Origin: CAYLNK01 sp964384675 | Lineage (GTDB): Bacteria > Acidobacteriota > Thermoanaerobaculia > UBA5066 | Assembly: GCA_964384675.1 (NCBI GenBank) | Contig: CAYLNK010000002.1 | Coordinates: 3,180-67,179 of the forward strand | Length of the DNA: 64,000 nucleotides | Direction: 5' to 3' | In this document: piece by piece, positions 34,601 to 41,689 of the stretch | How the letters are laid out: each line of letters begins with the position of its first letter | Numbering within the stretch: the stretch's first letter is position 1 | The notes under the pieces: model-generated | What the model was told of the DNA's origin: nothing | Seen by the model: only the letters and a program-made list of their open reading frames with translations | Database searches by the model: none | Position numbers and translations under genes: made by a program

Positions 34601-35583
34601 CGACGGGCGCGGTGCTCGGGCAGCCGGTGCTGTACCAGGTCGGGCCGTACGGGATCCAGCAGCGGAACAACGTGCTCCGGGACGCCGCGGGCGTCGCGAG
34701 CCCGACCGACTCGTTCCGCGCGTCTCTCACCGTCCGCCGTGGGACCGGCGTCACCGCGTACGCGTCCGTCACCGACGTGGCGTCCAAGGACCCGGTCCTG
34801 AGCGTCCCGGCGGCCGGCGTGAGCGCGTCTTATCGCCTGCCGGGGATCATCCGGGCGGCGGGCGCGAACGGCTCGCTCTTCCGGAGCGACGTGGTCCTGT
34901 ACAACGCCGCGGCGGCGGCGCGAGTCGCCACGTTCACTTACTCGTATCGCACGAGCCGCGACCCGTCGCTCCGCAGCCTCACCTGGCAGGCTCCGCTCGC
35001 GGCCGGGCAGGTCCTCGACATCGTCGACTTCGTGAAGGCCCGGCTTCCCGTGCCCGACGGCGACGAGACGTCGTACACGGACTCCTTCGTCGACGTGGCG
35101 CAGGACGACGGGGGGCCGGATCCGATCCTCGTGATGGGACGCACGTACAACCAGCAGGGCTCGGGCAGCACCGGACTCCAGGTGAAGGCGTTCGGACCGG
35201 CGGACACCGCGTCCGCCGCCGGGCCGAAGCGGCGTCTCTACCTCACCGGACTCCGCTCCTCGACCGACGGGACGACGGGCTTCCGCTCCAACGTCGCGCT
35301 CTTCCTGGGGACGCCGGGAGCCCAGGGGACGGCCCAGGTGGAGGTGAAGGTCCTGGACGGAAGCGGCGACGTGAAGGGCACGACCGGCGTCACCCTCTCG
35401 GCGGGCCAGCCGTTCGTCCAGCTCGGGGACCGGACGCTCTTCGGCGGGGCGGCCTGGGACCTCTCGAGCATCACGGTCGTCCTCGAGGTGGTCGCCGGCC
35501 CGGAGCCGGTCGCCGCCTACGCCACGTCCCTGGACAACGTGTCGAACGACGCGGTGTTCCTGCCCGCGGCTCCGCTCCCGTAG
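31687..35583 (+). CDS. Giant secreted multidomain protein B, paralogue of A
   Basis: The product has 1298 residues. The signal peptide ends RSASA before QCTVGPPYEF. It follows protein A almost domain for domain: the propeller-like region about 25-413, then directly the segment starting near residue 417 (GVEYPLCSMAGSC) that in A follows the 370-residue extra block, a PKD domain (YTYVWTFGDGTTS near 555), a second FGDG domain (YDWDFGDGSPHG near 740) and the C-terminal module from about 793 (PPRWMLVGMASTEGQGGAYW). Long identical runs with A show a tandem duplication followed by gain or loss of the extra block. It is followed closely by wzt. The function is unknown. Confidence 0.75.
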   Translation: MSRASSRRLLIAAVIALSLGPWDRSASAQCTVGPPYEFLSAPGPYSRFRTEGYVNSLGVYEDGSGARRLLSVDNYGYYVFSLGTPGAPSHMGQLDIEQTVPRLGDTFSILGPLAVAPDGSRALVSTGHTAANGVLLMKGASSSFSYGGDFKPTGARDVVLDQVGSKWWGYALKDGYLYAADVTSFWSGVPATKPGSIASEFHGIGSVVPRSASVANHLIVFATGGGVTVVDARNPTSYFPYNAHSAASLGFPAGTSLERVSAVTRPNGTVLIVAEGVVNGNQTAGFVMGTLSADGGTFTQLGNRWVPPAPFSGDGSITTGSRPALVSDGDAGDVWIFVWGGSSTGQLKLYGLSANDWETRGAPADLTPTASYQASSSWAYVATTEPLMVGSSIYLYVGATNSAQAIRLSCKAPAATPSISLAFVNGGVEYPLCSMAGSCGGGRFSVETGQELVAYAYKGGVKDPTPPAGLAWSFGGAGAPSPTGGTGQGVHFTFTAPAGDVAVTMTGYPETYTFTGAVSNALAVTATAAPNPGRVGEPVQLGATVTGGTPPYTYVWTFGDGTTSALPAPVHAYANAGTYSVTCSVRDANGLTKAAVVPVTVDVVVPSALAAAVTDTETGAPLVESGGLLLSASGQSLTFTARDGETLAPSVVWRFGDGQLSALNPVTHVYGNNGALDLVYNGSISAGGVTILFSIAVAPADAPPTGAYSYTYSDGGPVVATKVDRGRAVRFTAAEKADGYDWDFGDGSPHGAARSVDHTFPTTGGDYTVTLRETKGALTAVTASPVTFHVPPPPEPPRWMLVGMASTEGQGGAYWRSDVTIGNPSGAAPMTVRVAHLDAERSVPASGLAWSVVTLAPRATRTLVDVLGAGALPEWGLAPANRSGALLVEGVSLPSDVEPVLVGRTYNTGTSGSGTFGLSIPAVRTTEGIRPQGAAWASQLIGLRQTEAHYTNLAVVNLGTDDAEVEVRFFDPTGAVLGQPVLYQVGPYGIQQRNNVLRDAAGVASPTDSFRASLTVRRGTGVTAYASVTDVASKDPVLSVPAAGVSASYRLPGIIRAAGANGSLFRSDVVLYNAAAAARVATFTYSYRTSRDPSLRSLTWQAPLAAGQVLDIVDFVKARLPVPDGDETSYTDSFVDVAQDDGGPDPILVMGRTYNQQGSGSTGLQVKAFGPADTASAAGPKRRLYLTGLRSSTDGTTGFRSNVALFLGTPGAQGTAQVEVKVLDGSGDVKGTTGVTLSAGQPFVQLGDRTLFGGAAWDLSSITVVLEVVAGPEPVAAYATSLDNVSNDAVFLPAAPLP

Positions 35584-35603
35584 GGGCGGGATCCACCTTC
35601 GGG

Positions 35604-35609
35604 TACCCT
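35604..35609 (+). promoter_or_regulatory. TACCCT -10-like box before wzt
   Basis: TACCCT lies six bases before the GTG at 35616. No Shine-Dalgarno sequence is visible. It could give a leaderless wzt message independent of the giant-protein genes. Confidence 0.28.
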
Positions 35610-35615
35610 CGAGCC

Positions 35616-36824
35616 GTGGCGTTCGAGCCGGCGGTCCCCGTGGACGACGTGATCGCGTTCACGGATCTCTCCAAGGTGTATCGCGTCTACGCGAGCCCGC
35701 GCGAGAGGCTCGTCTCGGCCCTCTTCGGGGGCGGGCGGGGCACCGAGGTCCACGCGCTGCGCGGCGTGTCGGGTCGCGTCCCGAGGGGGCGTGTCATGGG
35801 GCTGGTGGGAGAGAACGGCTCGGGCAAGAGCACCCTCCTGAAGGTCCTCTCCGGCACGACTCCGCCGACGGCCGGCACGGTGAGCGTATCGGGCCGCGTG
35901 GCGTCGATCCTGGAGCTCGGCTCCGCCTTCCACCCCGAGGTGACGGGACGGAAGAACGTCGTCCTGCAGGCCGCGCTCCTCGGTCTCTCGCGCGCCGAGA
36001 CGGAGGCCGCGCTTCCGGAGATCGAGCGCTTCGCCGAGCTGGGGGAGTTCTTCGACCGGCCGGTGAAGACGTACTCGTCCGGGATGGCGATGCGTCTCGC
36101 GTTCGCGGCGGCCACCGCCGTCCTGCCCGACGTCGTGCTCCTCGACGAGGCGCTCGCCGTCGGAGACGGCCGCTTCCAAAAGAAGTGCGTGGACCGGATC
36201 CACGATCTGAAGGCCTCGGGCCGGACGATCCTCTTCTGCAGCCACGCGATGTACTACGTCTCCACGATCTGTGACGAGGCCATCTGGCTGCGACATGGCG
36301 AGGTCGCCGCCTCGGGGGACGCGCAGAAGGTCGTCCTCGAGTACGAACGGTTCCTCGCCGGCAAGGAGCAGCGCGACCAGTCGGCGGCTCCGGCGCACGC
36401 CGTCCAGCCCGATTCGCACGGCCGGATCGTCTCGGTCGACGTCGTCGGCGCCGGCGGGGAGCCGCGCACCGCCTTCGCTCCGGGCGAGCCGTGGGGGGTC
36501 GTGCTCGACCTCGCCGTCGACCGCGCGGACCGCCCGGTCCAGATCCACCTCGCGGTGTCGACGCGTGACAACGTCGTTTGCCTTTCCTTCGACACGCGCC
36601 TGGACGGCTTCGGCCCGCTCTTGGGCGCGGAGCGGTACCGCGTGCGGATCGGGCTCGACTCGCTCCCGCTCGCGAAAGGGGAATTCATCGTCTACGCGTA
36701 CCTGGCCGACGAGAAATCCCTGGCGCTCTACGACGCCCGGAGCGACCGCGCCTTTCACGTGGAGTCCGAGGCGTGGCAGAGCGGCCTCTTCCTGGCGCCG
36801 GGGCGCTGGGAGCGCCTGACCTGA
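35616..36824 (+). CDS. wzt: Polysaccharide ABC transporter ATPase with C-terminal cargo domain (Wzt-like)
   Basis: The protein has 402 residues. The nucleotide-binding domain spans about 1-245 with Walker A GENGSGKST, a signature region reading KTYSSGMAMRLAFA, Walker B VVLLDEALAVGD and the switch His in FCSHAMYY. Residues about 265-400 form a Wzt_C-type beta domain (RIVSVDVVGAGGEPRTAF) that in characterised Wzt proteins recognises the terminal modification of the glycan. This suggests a capped polysaccharide. GTG 35616 is the most upstream plausible start; a GTG at 35640 is possible. Its permease partner is the wzm-like gene at 21947. Confidence 0.9.
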   Translation: MAFEPAVPVDDVIAFTDLSKVYRVYASPRERLVSALFGGGRGTEVHALRGVSGRVPRGRVMGLVGENGSGKSTLLKVLSGTTPPTAGTVSVSGRVASILELGSAFHPEVTGRKNVVLQAALLGLSRAETEAALPEIERFAELGEFFDRPVKTYSSGMAMRLAFAAATAVLPDVVLLDEALAVGDGRFQKKCVDRIHDLKASGRTILFCSHAMYYVSTICDEAIWLRHGEVAASGDAQKVVLEYERFLAGKEQRDQSAAPAHAVQPDSHGRIVSVDVVGAGGEPRTAFAPGEPWGVVLDLAVDRADRPVQIHLAVSTRDNVVCLSFDTRLDGFGPLLGAERYRVRIGLDSLPLAKGEFIVYAYLADEKSLALYDARSDRAFHVESEAWQSGLFLAPGRWERLT

Positions 36825-36933
36825 GGTCCCGGCGCGCCATTCGCCTCGGGTTGCGAGCCCCGGGCCGGGTTGCTATCGTGGAACGAGGACAGGCCGGGCT
36901 CGCACCCTCGCGGCCGCCGGATCCGGCTCTCCC

Positions 36934-37929
36934 ATGAACGACGAACATCGCTCTCCGGCCAACCCTCCCCCGGCGCACGTGTCGGTCCGCTCGCTCTTCC
37001 GTGGGGCGGCGGGCGAGACGTTCGACGAGCGGCTGAGGCTCATGGCGTCGTCCGACCCGGCCGACTGGGACGGCGTGGCGTTCCCCACCGAGGTGGCGAT
37101 CGAGCTGGCCGCGCTCTGCAACCTGGCCTGTGTCATGTGCCCGGTCCCGACGACGAAGCGGCCGCCGGAGCTGATGAAGGAGAAGCTCTTCCTCGAGACG
37201 GTGGACCAGCTCGCCACCGAGAAGGGCTACGTCCTCCTGCCTCAGGGCTTCGGCGAGTCGATGCTCCACCCGAAGTGGGCGGGCCTCATCGCGGCCGCGC
37301 GGGAGCGCGGGATCGGCCCGATCATCATGCTGACGAACGGCATGCTCCTCAACGAGAAGAACGTGTCGCGAGTCCTGGAGCTGGACGTCGACGCGCTCGT
37401 CGTCTCGATCGACGGCACGACCGCCGCGACGTACGCGTCGGTGCGCGTCGGCGGAGACCTCGACGTCGTCGAGCGGAACGTCGAGCTCTTCCTGGCGCGG
37501 CGTGGCGCCAGGTCCTCCCCGAAGCTGGTGGTGCGCATCATCCGGATGCAGGACACGGCGAACGAGATCGACGCCTTCTTCGAGCGGTGGACGCCGCGCC
37601 TTCAGGGTGGCGACGAGATCCGGATCAACGAGTACAACAACTGGTCGGGGCGCGTCGAGGACAGGGCGGCGGCCGGCGCCGCCGCCCCCGACGTCGCGCA
37701 CCGCGCGCCGTGCCGCATGCTCTGGTCGAACCTCTCCGTCCACGCCGACGGCAAGGTGTCGGCGTGCTGCCACGACAGCGAGGACGAGCTCGTCGTCGGC
37801 GACCTCGCGGCGGGCGACACGCTCCAGTCGATCTGGCGCGGAGAGAAGCTGAGGGCCCTCCGGACGATCCACCGCGAGGGCCGCACCGCCGAGCTGCCGA
37901 TCTGCCGCGACTGCCGCAACTGGACCTGA
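36934..37929 (+). CDS. Radical SAM/SPASM-domain protein
   Basis: The protein has 331 residues. The cluster motif CNLACVMC (Cx3Cx2C) lies near residue 67 after IELAAL. The barrel includes MLTNGMLL and LVVSIDG. A C-terminal SPASM-like cysteine set is seen (CRMLWSNLSVHADGKVSACCHDS and CRDCRNW). Such proteins act in peptide modification or as sugar or lipid-carrier tailoring enzymes inside polysaccharide clusters. Placed between wzt and a glycosyltransferase, a role in modifying the exported glycan or a linked peptide is likely but unproven. The glycosyltransferase gene appears to overlap its stop codon. Confidence 0.88.
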   Translation: MNDEHRSPANPPPAHVSVRSLFRGAAGETFDERLRLMASSDPADWDGVAFPTEVAIELAALCNLACVMCPVPTTKRPPELMKEKLFLETVDQLATEKGYVLLPQGFGESMLHPKWAGLIAAARERGIGPIIMLTNGMLLNEKNVSRVLELDVDALVVSIDGTTAATYASVRVGGDLDVVERNVELFLARRGARSSPKLVVRIIRMQDTANEIDAFFERWTPRLQGGDEIRINEYNNWSGRVEDRAAAGAAAPDVAHRAPCRMLWSNLSVHADGKVSACCHDSEDELVVGDLAAGDTLQSIWRGEKLRALRTIHREGRTAELPICRDCRNWT

Positions 37930-39056
37930 GCGGGCCGGCCATCCTTCGCCGAGTCGTCGACCGATTCCGTGGGCTCCTGGGCGCGGGAGCCAGCCGCGAC
38001 GTCGCCCCGGCGGAGCCGGCTCCGTCCGGCCCGGCGGGGCCGAGCGTCCTCTACATCCTCCCCGCCACGACGATCTACGGCGGGCACCGGGTTGTCTTCG
38101 AGCACGCGAACCTCCTCGTCGCCCGAGGCTACGACGTCACCGTGGTGAGCCCCGGGCCCGCGCAGCAGTGGCATCCCCTGGTGGCGCGCTATCTCACCGT
38201 CGACCTCGACGACCCCGCCTCGATGCCGAAGGCCGACATCGTGATCGGCACGTCGTGGACGACGATCCGCGCGGCGGTGGCGACGGGGGCGCCCACGATC
38301 TTCCACTTCTGCCAGGGGTTCGAGGGGGTCCATCGCGAGTACGCGCCGATCCTGCCCAAGATCGACGAGGCGTACGCCGTGCCGATCCCGAAGCTCCTCA
38401 TCTCGGCGCACCTCGAGCCCGTGCTGCGCGAACGGTACGGCTCGCGGTGCTACCTGATCGGGCAGTCGATCGACACCACGATCTTCACGCCCGGACCCTT
38501 CCGTGAGGACGCCAGGCCGCTCCGGGTGGGTGTGGTCGGGCCGTACGGGATCCGCCCCAAGGGGATCGACGAGCTGCTCCGGGGGCTGCGCCTCACGAGG
38601 GAGGCCGGGCACGAGATCGAGGTGCACCACGCGTCGCCCGCGTCCCTGGACGAGGGAGAGGCTGCGCTCGGTGTCACCGACCGCTACTACGAACGCCTTT
38701 CGACCGCCGAGATGGCGGAGTTCTACCGGGGCCTCGACGTCTACATCCATCCGTCGTGGGACGAGGAGGGCTTCCCGCTGCCGCCGCTCGAAGCCATGGC
38801 GAGCGGCGTGGCGGTCGCCCTCACCGACATCCGCTCGTTCAGGCCGATCCCCGAGGACGCCGCCCTGCGCTTCCGTTGGGGAAGCCCCGAGGCGATCCCG
38901 CCGCTCTTCTCCCGCTTCGCCGACCCGGCCACGCGCCGGCGTCTGCGGGAGGCCGGTCTCCGCCTGATCGCGGACTACCGTCACGATGCGGTGATGGACA
39001 AGGTCGAGGAGGCGTTCGCGGCCGAGGGGGCCGGGCGCCGGCGGGGCCCAGGCTAG
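37926..39056 (+). CDS. Family 4-like glycosyltransferase, start codon uncertain (CTG?)
   Basis: The product has about 376 residues. The GT-B fold has N-terminal VLYILPATTIYGGHRVVFEH, central LRVGVVGPYGIRPKGIDELL, and the donor-site motif HPSWDEEGFPLPPLEAMASG, typical of GT4 enzymes. No ATG, GTG or TTG occurs in frame between the end of the radical SAM gene and the first Rossmann strand. The CTG at 37926 overlaps the previous stop as CTGA, matching the GTGA/ATGA style elsewhere, so I place the start there provisionally. It should add a sugar to the glycan exported by Wzm/Wzt; the sugar is unknown. Confidence 0.85.
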   Translation: MSGPAILRRVVDRFRGLLGAGASRDVAPAEPAPSGPAGPSVLYILPATTIYGGHRVVFEHANLLVARGYDVTVVSPGPAQQWHPLVARYLTVDLDDPASMPKADIVIGTSWTTIRAAVATGAPTIFHFCQGFEGVHREYAPILPKIDEAYAVPIPKLLISAHLEPVLRERYGSRCYLIGQSIDTTIFTPGPFREDARPLRVGVVGPYGIRPKGIDELLRGLRLTREAGHEIEVHHASPASLDEGEAALGVTDRYYERLSTAEMAEFYRGLDVYIHPSWDEEGFPLPPLEAMASGVAVALTDIRSFRPIPEDAALRFRWGSPEAIPPLFSRFADPATRRRLREAGLRLIADYRHDAVMDKVEEAFAAEGAGRRRGPG

Positions 39057-40598
39057 GTGCCGGCGCCACCCCGGAATCGGTTCGAGCGGTTCCACGCCCA
39101 GGCGCTCGCGCCCGCCGTCCTGCTGCTGGCGGCGCTCGCCTCCCTCTTCGTTCTTCGGGGTCACGGGTCGAGCTTCGGCCCCGGGAACCAGGGCTTCCTC
39201 TCGTCGCACGGGATGACGCTCGCGGCGAACCTCTCGCCGCGGCACGGCTTCCTGATGTTCAACCGGATGTCGCTCGGGAAGGACGGGGCCGTCTCGTACG
39301 ATGCCTACAACAGCTTTCCGCCGGGCGCGTTCGCCCTGATCAAGCTCGTGACTCTCCCGGTGGGAGAGCTGGGCGTCCAGATCTCCGTGGCGCGCCGCCT
39401 GATGATCGCGTTCTTCGCGGGCGCGGCGTGGCTGGCCTACCTCTCGATCCTGCGGCTCACCCGGAGCCGGTGGGTCGCCGCGACGGCGACGCTCCTGGCG
39501 TTCTCCTCGTACTACGCCCTCTACTACGGTGACCTGATCTTCAACGACGTGCCGGCCCTGTTCGGTCTCCTTCTCACGTTTCACGGCATGGTGCTCTTCG
39601 TCGAGGAGGGTCGTTTCCCGCAGCTCCTCGCCAAGGCCCTCGGCTCGCTCTTCCTGGGGTGGCAGGTCTACGCCCTGCTCCTCCCGTTCACGTTCCTCGG
39701 CTGCGTGCGGGTGTGGATCGACTCGCGGTCGCTGCGGGCCGCCGTGCGGAGCCGCTTCTTCGGGCTGGGCCTCGCCGCGCTCCTCGGTGGGGTCGCGATC
39801 CTCGCCGGGAACCTCCTCAACGAGCGACTGGCGATCGGCGGACGGCTCGACGACCTGCCGACGTTCCGCCACATGGTGGGGCGCCTCGGTCTCGCGCCCG
39901 CCGAGGTGTACGTCCCGTACGCCCACCAGCTCGCCTTCGGGCCCTTCGTGAAGGACCAGCTCGTGCGGATCGGGCGGATGTCGGTCCCGCACGTCCTCGC
40001 CCGGCAGGGACTTCCGTCGGCCACGATCCCCCTGCTCGGAGGAGCGGCACTTCTCCTGGCCCTGGTGGGCGGGGCTCTGATCCGCCGGGGGGCCCTCGTC
40101 GCGAGCCTCGTCCTGTCGGGCCTCTGCTGGGCGATCCCGATGCGCCACTTCGTGGCCTTCCACGACTTTCAGAGTCTCTTCTGGATCGGCGTTCCCCTGG
40201 TCTTCTTCTCGGGGCTCGCCCTTGCCGCCGAGCGGGCCGGCCGTGGCCCGAGCGTCGGCGTGGCGGCGGCCGCGTTCCTCCTCTTCACCTGCTCCGCCCT
40301 CGGCGTCGACCGAATCAAGGACGCCTCCTCCGGGCCGAACGAGGTCCTGGCCGATTTCCAGAGGATCCGCGACGTGGTCGGAGCCGGCCGTCGGGTCCAC
40401 GTGGAAGGAGACCTGTATGCCATCGGCGGGGCGTACCACGCCGCCGAGTTCTATCTCTCGGGCTGCCATATCCAGCCGACCCCGGAGGAGGCCGACTTCG
40501 TCGTCTCTGGCCGCGCGCGGAATCCCGGGGCTCTCACGCCCGGCAACGCCGGCGTCTTCCTGTACAGGAGCGAGAAGTCCGCACCCGACCTGAGGTGA
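39057..40598 (+). CDS. Polytopic membrane protein, glycosyltransferase-39/ArnT-like
   Basis: The protein has 513 residues with about ten membrane helices and a long first periplasmic loop (residues about 35-90) with MFNRMSLGKDGAVSYDAYNS and PPGAFALIKL. This layout is similar to dolichyl-phosphate-mannose-protein mannosyltransferase-like GT-C proteins. The classical acidic pair is not obvious. The C-terminal soluble part (about 430-513) is small. The GTG start directly follows the preceding stop, so the gene is coupled to the glycosyltransferase. Lipid-linked sugar transfer in the periplasm is the likely role. Confidence 0.65.
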   Translation: MPAPPRNRFERFHAQALAPAVLLLAALASLFVLRGHGSSFGPGNQGFLSSHGMTLAANLSPRHGFLMFNRMSLGKDGAVSYDAYNSFPPGAFALIKLVTLPVGELGVQISVARRLMIAFFAGAAWLAYLSILRLTRSRWVAATATLLAFSSYYALYYGDLIFNDVPALFGLLLTFHGMVLFVEEGRFPQLLAKALGSLFLGWQVYALLLPFTFLGCVRVWIDSRSLRAAVRSRFFGLGLAALLGGVAILAGNLLNERLAIGGRLDDLPTFRHMVGRLGLAPAEVYVPYAHQLAFGPFVKDQLVRIGRMSVPHVLARQGLPSATIPLLGGAALLLALVGGALIRRGALVASLVLSGLCWAIPMRHFVAFHDFQSLFWIGVPLVFFSGLALAAERAGRGPSVGVAAAAFLLFTCSALGVDRIKDASSGPNEVLADFQRIRDVVGAGRRVHVEGDLYAIGGAYHAAEFYLSGCHIQPTPEEADFVVSGRARNPGALTPGNAGVFLYRSEKSAPDLR

Positions 40599-40630
40599 GC
40601 GGCATTCCCTGAGTGCCGCGGCGGGCGCGA

Positions 40631-40636
40631 TACGAT
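40631..40636 (+). promoter_or_regulatory. TACGAT -10-like box before the cNMP-binding protein gene
   Basis: TACGAT lies eight bases before the ATG at 40645. No Shine-Dalgarno sequence is seen. It suggests a separate leaderless transcript starting here. Confidence 0.3.
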
Positions 40637-40644
40637 CCAAGATC

Positions 40645-41667
40645 ATGGCCAGCGAGATAGAGCCCGCGCCGGACGTCTCCGCGTACGACACCGCCGTGCT
40701 GTCGGCTGGCTGGACTCCCGAGCTGACCGGGCACGAGCCGGTCGTGCTCTGGGAGAAGGGCGAACGGACGGGCGGCGCCGTCCTTCTCGTCGCGGGCACC
40801 GCTGCCTTCACGATGGAGACGCCGCTCGGGCCGTACACGTTGTGCCAGCTGACCGCGCCATGCCTGGTCGGGGTCGGCGAGCTCCTGATGATCGGATCGG
40901 GGCGGCTCCACGGCGTGACGGTGGGACCCCGGTCCGCGTTCGTGAAGATCCCGGCGAGCGAGCTGCGCCCCCACCTCCTCCACGAGGACCCGGTCGGCGC
41001 GTCCTGCCGCCGGCTGGCGCTCGCCTCGCTGGGGCGCGCCATCCGCCGCACGAACGCTGGGCTGGGCCGCTTCTTCTCGACGCCGGGCAGGGAAGGCGCC
41101 GGGCACCTCCCCGGCGCGGGGCCGAAGCCGGCGGCCTCCGATCCGGCCGACTCGCAGAAGGCGGGGAGCCTCTTCGAGACGCTCGGCCTCGACCCGCGGA
41201 CGCTCCCGAACCTCGGCCTCCGCGAGCGCCGCTACGCACCGGGGGAGCGGCTGGCGAGCGAGGGGGAAGAGGCCGACGAGGCGTTCCTCATCGAGACGGG
41301 ACGGGTGCGCGTGTCGAAGGACATCGCCGGGCAGGGCGAGGAGGCCCTCGGCTTCTGCGAGGCGGGGGAGTTCGTGGGCGAGATGGCGCTCCTCGACCGG
41401 TCGGCGCGCTCCGCGGACCTGATCGCCCACGAGGGACCGGTCTCGGTCTTCGTCCTCTCGCGCGACGTCTTTCGCGCGCTGCTGGACCACCCGCCGCGCG
41501 GGTCGGCTCCGCTCCTCTCGGGGATCGCCATGGCGCTCTCGCTCCGGCTCGAGCAGGCGATCAAGAGGTCGGTCGCGTTCTTCGTGATGTCGGGGGGGAA
41601 CACGTCGTCGGAGATGCCGCCGGCCGGCTTCCTCTTCGGCGAGGACGAGACGGCCGACGAGGGCTGA
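40645..41667 (+). CDS. Cyclic-nucleotide-binding-domain protein
   Basis: The protein has 340 residues. The C-terminal half (about 190-300) is a CRP-type cNMP fold: YAPGERLASEGEEADEAFLI, then FVGEMALLDRSARSADLIA, which resembles the phosphate-binding cassette. The N-terminal half (about 25-115) has a similar but degenerate beta roll (VLWEKGERTGGAVLLVAGTA). No DNA-binding helix-turn-helix is seen at the end, so it is not a CRP-like transcription factor. It may be a regulatory or sensing subunit. It lies 22 bases before the membrane/spermidine-synthase-like gene, suggesting co-transcription. Confidence 0.75.
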   Translation: MASEIEPAPDVSAYDTAVLSAGWTPELTGHEPVVLWEKGERTGGAVLLVAGTAAFTMETPLGPYTLCQLTAPCLVGVGELLMIGSGRLHGVTVGPRSAFVKIPASELRPHLLHEDPVGASCRRLALASLGRAIRRTNAGLGRFFSTPGREGAGHLPGAGPKPAASDPADSQKAGSLFETLGLDPRTLPNLGLRERRYAPGERLASEGEEADEAFLIETGRVRVSKDIAGQGEEALGFCEAGEFVGEMALLDRSARSADLIAHEGPVSVFVLSRDVFRALLDHPPRGSAPLLSGIAMALSLRLEQAIKRSVAFFVMSGGNTSSEMPPAGFLFGEDETADEG

Positions 41668-41689
41668 CGCGGAGCCGCCCAGGATCCGA

